Positions 54,478 through 64,000 of a DNA stretch of 64,000 nt are shown here, piece after piece. Origin of the DNA: Pycnopodia helianthoides (lineage: Eukaryota > Echinodermata > Asteroidea > Forcipulatida > Asteriidae); NCBI GenBank assembly GCA_032158295.1, contig CM063246.1, positions 6,873,589 through 6,937,588 on the forward strand, read 5' to 3'. Numbering within the stretch: the first letter of the stretch is position 1; every line of letters starts with the position of its first letter. The translations under genes and the position numbers were made by a program. Below the pieces are notes generated by a model. It was not told the origin of the DNA. It worked only from the letters and a program-made list of their open reading frames with translations, and did no database searches.

Positions 54478-54764
54478 ACAGTGTTGCCTGTAGCTTTCAT
54501 ACTGATATTGTCTCAGGTACTGGTTCGATGTTGCACCTTGCAGCTGAGCTTGTCAGGATTACATGTACTTTTACACCAGAACTTTAGTCAAGTTCTTTTC
54601 CATGAGCACCAGAGCGAGTTTGTAACAAATTTGTTTAAAGTCAAGTTCAAGACTGAGTACCTGTACATGCACATTTTTATAAGCACAAGTATGAGTGTAA
54701 AAACAGACTTTAGTGTGAGTATAAGTATTGCAGTTACAGGTTGAATGGCTTCTGACTGGCACTC

Positions 54765-54822
54765 TGAACAAAGATATTGACAAAATAGGAAGACTGCCAA
54801 CATTAGGGCTAGATAGTACAAT
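54765..54822 (+). mobile_element. tRNA-derived SINE, 5' fragment
   Basis: AAAGATATTGACAAAATAGG, AAGACTGCCAACATTAGGGC and TAGATAGTACAATG match the 5' part of 59005-59142 and of the minus-strand copy at 47092-47215. The copy breaks off at the A-box. Confidence 0.65.
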
Positions 54823-55849
54823 GAGCTTTTGCTCAATGATGCATATAAAAAGAAACAAACATTATTTACTGTGGCCATTAATGTTTCTTGCAATGACATT
54901 TTCAACTTAGTGTACAGGTTTTTTTTATAGTTTAAGTCACTGATTTTCTTGTAAAGACTTTTGTGCCATGAGTTAAACTCAGTTTGTAGAATTTTTTACA
55001 AAGTTTGTATGATATTTAAAAAGGTTTGTTTTGTGTAAGTACAAGGAATGTGCTTTTCGGATATCAACCCAACCTGTACATTGCCTCCCTCATGTGACAA
55101 ATGTACAAATTAATCGACAGTGTGATATGATTGTTATCGTTAGCTTGATTTGATTGAAGAAGTTTTTCATCTAAAATGTTTAAAGTCTTATCACACAGGG
55201 CACATTTTTTCAGGCAACCAATTGCATTGTATGCAAATAATACTAAAAATAGTTAAAAACATTCTTGTATAGGGCATATCACCGTTAGGTCCCTATGCGA
55301 TGTAAAGGTGTGAAGCAAAAGAAATACTTCAGCAGTAGCTGTAATTTACCATCCCGAAGAAAATAATTAGAAAACTGAAATGTGAATGGGTTTTCTCATT
55401 GGAGATTGCCTGGAACTGGTTGCCTGTACATTGCCTCATGTGACATGGCCTTATAATGTACAAATTAATCGACAGCAAAAATCTCAAGAAGTAAACCAAT
55501 TACACTTGTCATGTTACAGTTACATGTTAAGTGTTAAAATGCATATTGAATCTTCAAAATGAAAACAAATTTACTTACCATTTTACGTTGGAAAACCATT
55601 GTTCATTGAATAAACTATTGGTACGTGTACACATTCTTTGCACTTACAACATGGTATTTTGTCTAGAATCTTATCCAGTCCATGAAAGTCATTCAGTATG
55701 TGAGCCAACTCATCTTCAAAGTTGAAGGGTTTGCCCTAGCAATTGTTAGTCATTTGCCAGTCAAAATACTTAGAGTAATGCTAATATTATTAATCGACAC
55801 TAGTGCCAGTATCTACCGGTTTTCTGCCCGTGGTGCTTGAACAGTGTAA

Positions 55850-56110
55850 CCCTGGTCACTTGGCCATCTATTTAAACTTAAATCATCTCAGCTCCCTGGG
55901 GAGTATACAGCCGTGGTGGTGACAAGTACGTAGTGCACTATGCTAAATCAATTAGAAGAACCATCTCTGCCCTCACAGGTACCCATTTACTCGGTGAAGA
56001 GAAGCAATTATAGTTCCTTGCTCAAGGACACAAGTGTCATGACAGGGATTCGAACCCATACTCTGATGACATAGCTGCCAGAACTTGTGCACTAGACCCA
56101 TCTGCCTTTA
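55850..56110 (+). repeat. Interspersed SINE-like repeat (family G)
   Basis: CTCCCTGGGGAGTATACAGC, CAGGTACCCATTTACTCGGT, GAGAAGCAATTATAGTTCCT, GACACAAGTGTCATGACAGG and GATTCGAACCCATACTCTGA (B-box like), then GTGCACTAGACC. Same block order as 3090-3440. Confidence 0.55.
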
Positions 56111-57205
56111 CACGCAATACACATTTAGCTTTATTGTTCCACATGTCCTTTCAAAAACTTTGAAACATTGTGGCTTGTGTGTAAGTTACTTGTGTGGGAC
56201 TTGGTTTTGAAGCCATAGAACAATCTGCAAAGATAGTGTTGATACTCGCATAGCTATGGGAAGCATTGACCTGGCTAGCTAGCAAGACCACTCTGACAAA
56301 ATTAGTCATGGTCCTTGGGTGTTTTACTGGCTTTTGGCAAAGGGACCCACCAATCAAAATGGGCCAATTTCTGTGAAGCTGCTATAAAGCTTAATAACAA
56401 ATTGATTTTTCAGCAATATTTAGCAGGGAACCTGTCAAGATCAATGTACATGTGTACATTCATGGGATTTTGGCAGATGACCCATATGTGCTTGACAGCT
56501 TTATGAACTTTGACCTCTAAATCCATCAAATTGTAACAAAAACATGTGATGGGTTATGCAGGACCATATTTGTTTGTTGTCACTGTGTGTGGGGCTGGAC
56601 TTCCAAGCAGAAAAAGCCAAGAATCAAGAACTTTTTGTTTTATATTTAATACTTTTCTTTGGTTTTAGATATATTAACAATAATACCAAAAACGTTCTAT
56701 TAATAAAAGTATATGTACAATTATTTACCTGAAAGATGTTTATTTGAACAAATAAATACATAAATTGTCAATAATTTTCCTTTAACACAAAACCCTGCGT
56801 TTTTTCAAACCCACTTTTATTAATTAAGCTTTACATAATTTACCACACATTCCTTTTAAATGGACAGAACAGCAATAAAACACCCACAAAAATAGAAAAT
56901 CAAAATGATCAAGGGATGCATGGTCTTGATTTTAGTATTGCTAATCTAAGATTTTTGTGTGCAGTCACTTTGTGTTTTTATGAAATATTTAAAATACTGC
57001 TTCGTTGACTGGTATTTCTTAGGTTCGTGAAAACCTTTTCAGATCAAATGAAGTTAAATTCGAAGGTTAATCTGTAGCCAAGATGTTATTCCAAGATGTC
57101 GTTGTGTAACTCTGAGGGAGGGTATACTTAGCAGGTTAAAGGCGTCATCGGTTAAAATCAAAATCTTGGATATGAACTCTTAGAGTATGGTCTCCACCTG
57201 TGATG

Positions 57206-64000
<6,795 letters not shown>

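Larger units (their letters stand above)
54478..57205 (+). other. PIGU 3' UTR and convergent intergenic region
   Basis: Follows the PIGU stop. AATAAA hexamers at about 55608, 56702 and 56750 are candidate poly(A) signals. Contains a 5' SINE fragment at 54765-54822 and a family G repeat at 55850-56110. No further gene is seen. The SRCR gene ends at 57206 on the other strand. Confidence 0.5.

Overview
The window is eukaryotic, AT-rich nuclear DNA. Genes have many short exons with GT..AG introns, 3' UTRs carry AATAAA signals, and introns are full of short inverted-repeat elements. Gene content (SF3B3, TMEM208, a CYP2-like P450, a C18orf21-like gene, PIGU, a multi-SRCR receptor) points to an invertebrate deuterostome. 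The style of the repeats and the SRCR gene suggest an echinoderm, possibly a sea star; that species guess is inference from memory, not from a search.

Layout: 1-2883 is intron or upstream sequence of SF3B3 with no exon that I can support. 2884-14742 (+) holds the last 16 coding exons of SF3B3. 17761-19931 (-) is an unrecognised coiled-coil protein gene of about 525 codons. It starts 397 bp from TMEM208 (+, 20329-26480) in a head-to-head arrangement. Intron 1 of TMEM208 contains a striking near-perfect palindrome of about 0.77 kb flanked by a 12-bp direct repeat. 30553-35867 (+) is a complete CYP2-clan cytochrome P450. 37056-39256 (-) is a C18orf21-like gene whose first exon is not resolved. 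40558-41659 (-) is an unrecognised two-exon gene. 44155-54477 (+) is PIGU, a subunit of the GPI transamidase. 57206-64000 (-) is the 3' part of a type I membrane receptor with group A SRCR domains and a cytoplasmic tail carrying three PPxY motifs. The genes look like an ordinary mixed neighbourhood rather than a functional cluster.

Two themes stand out. First, at least seven 1-nt frame breaks in otherwise well-conserved exons (SF3B3 twice, P450 twice, PIGU, SRCR, the 18-19 kb gene) all lie at short homopolymers and nearly all need one extra base. This looks like systematic homopolymer under-calling in the assembly rather than pseudogenes. Second, at least nine families of short non-autonomous elements (TIR/MITE-like, foldback, tRNA-derived SINE) recur in introns. 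Several copies sit next to splice acceptors or form long palindromes.
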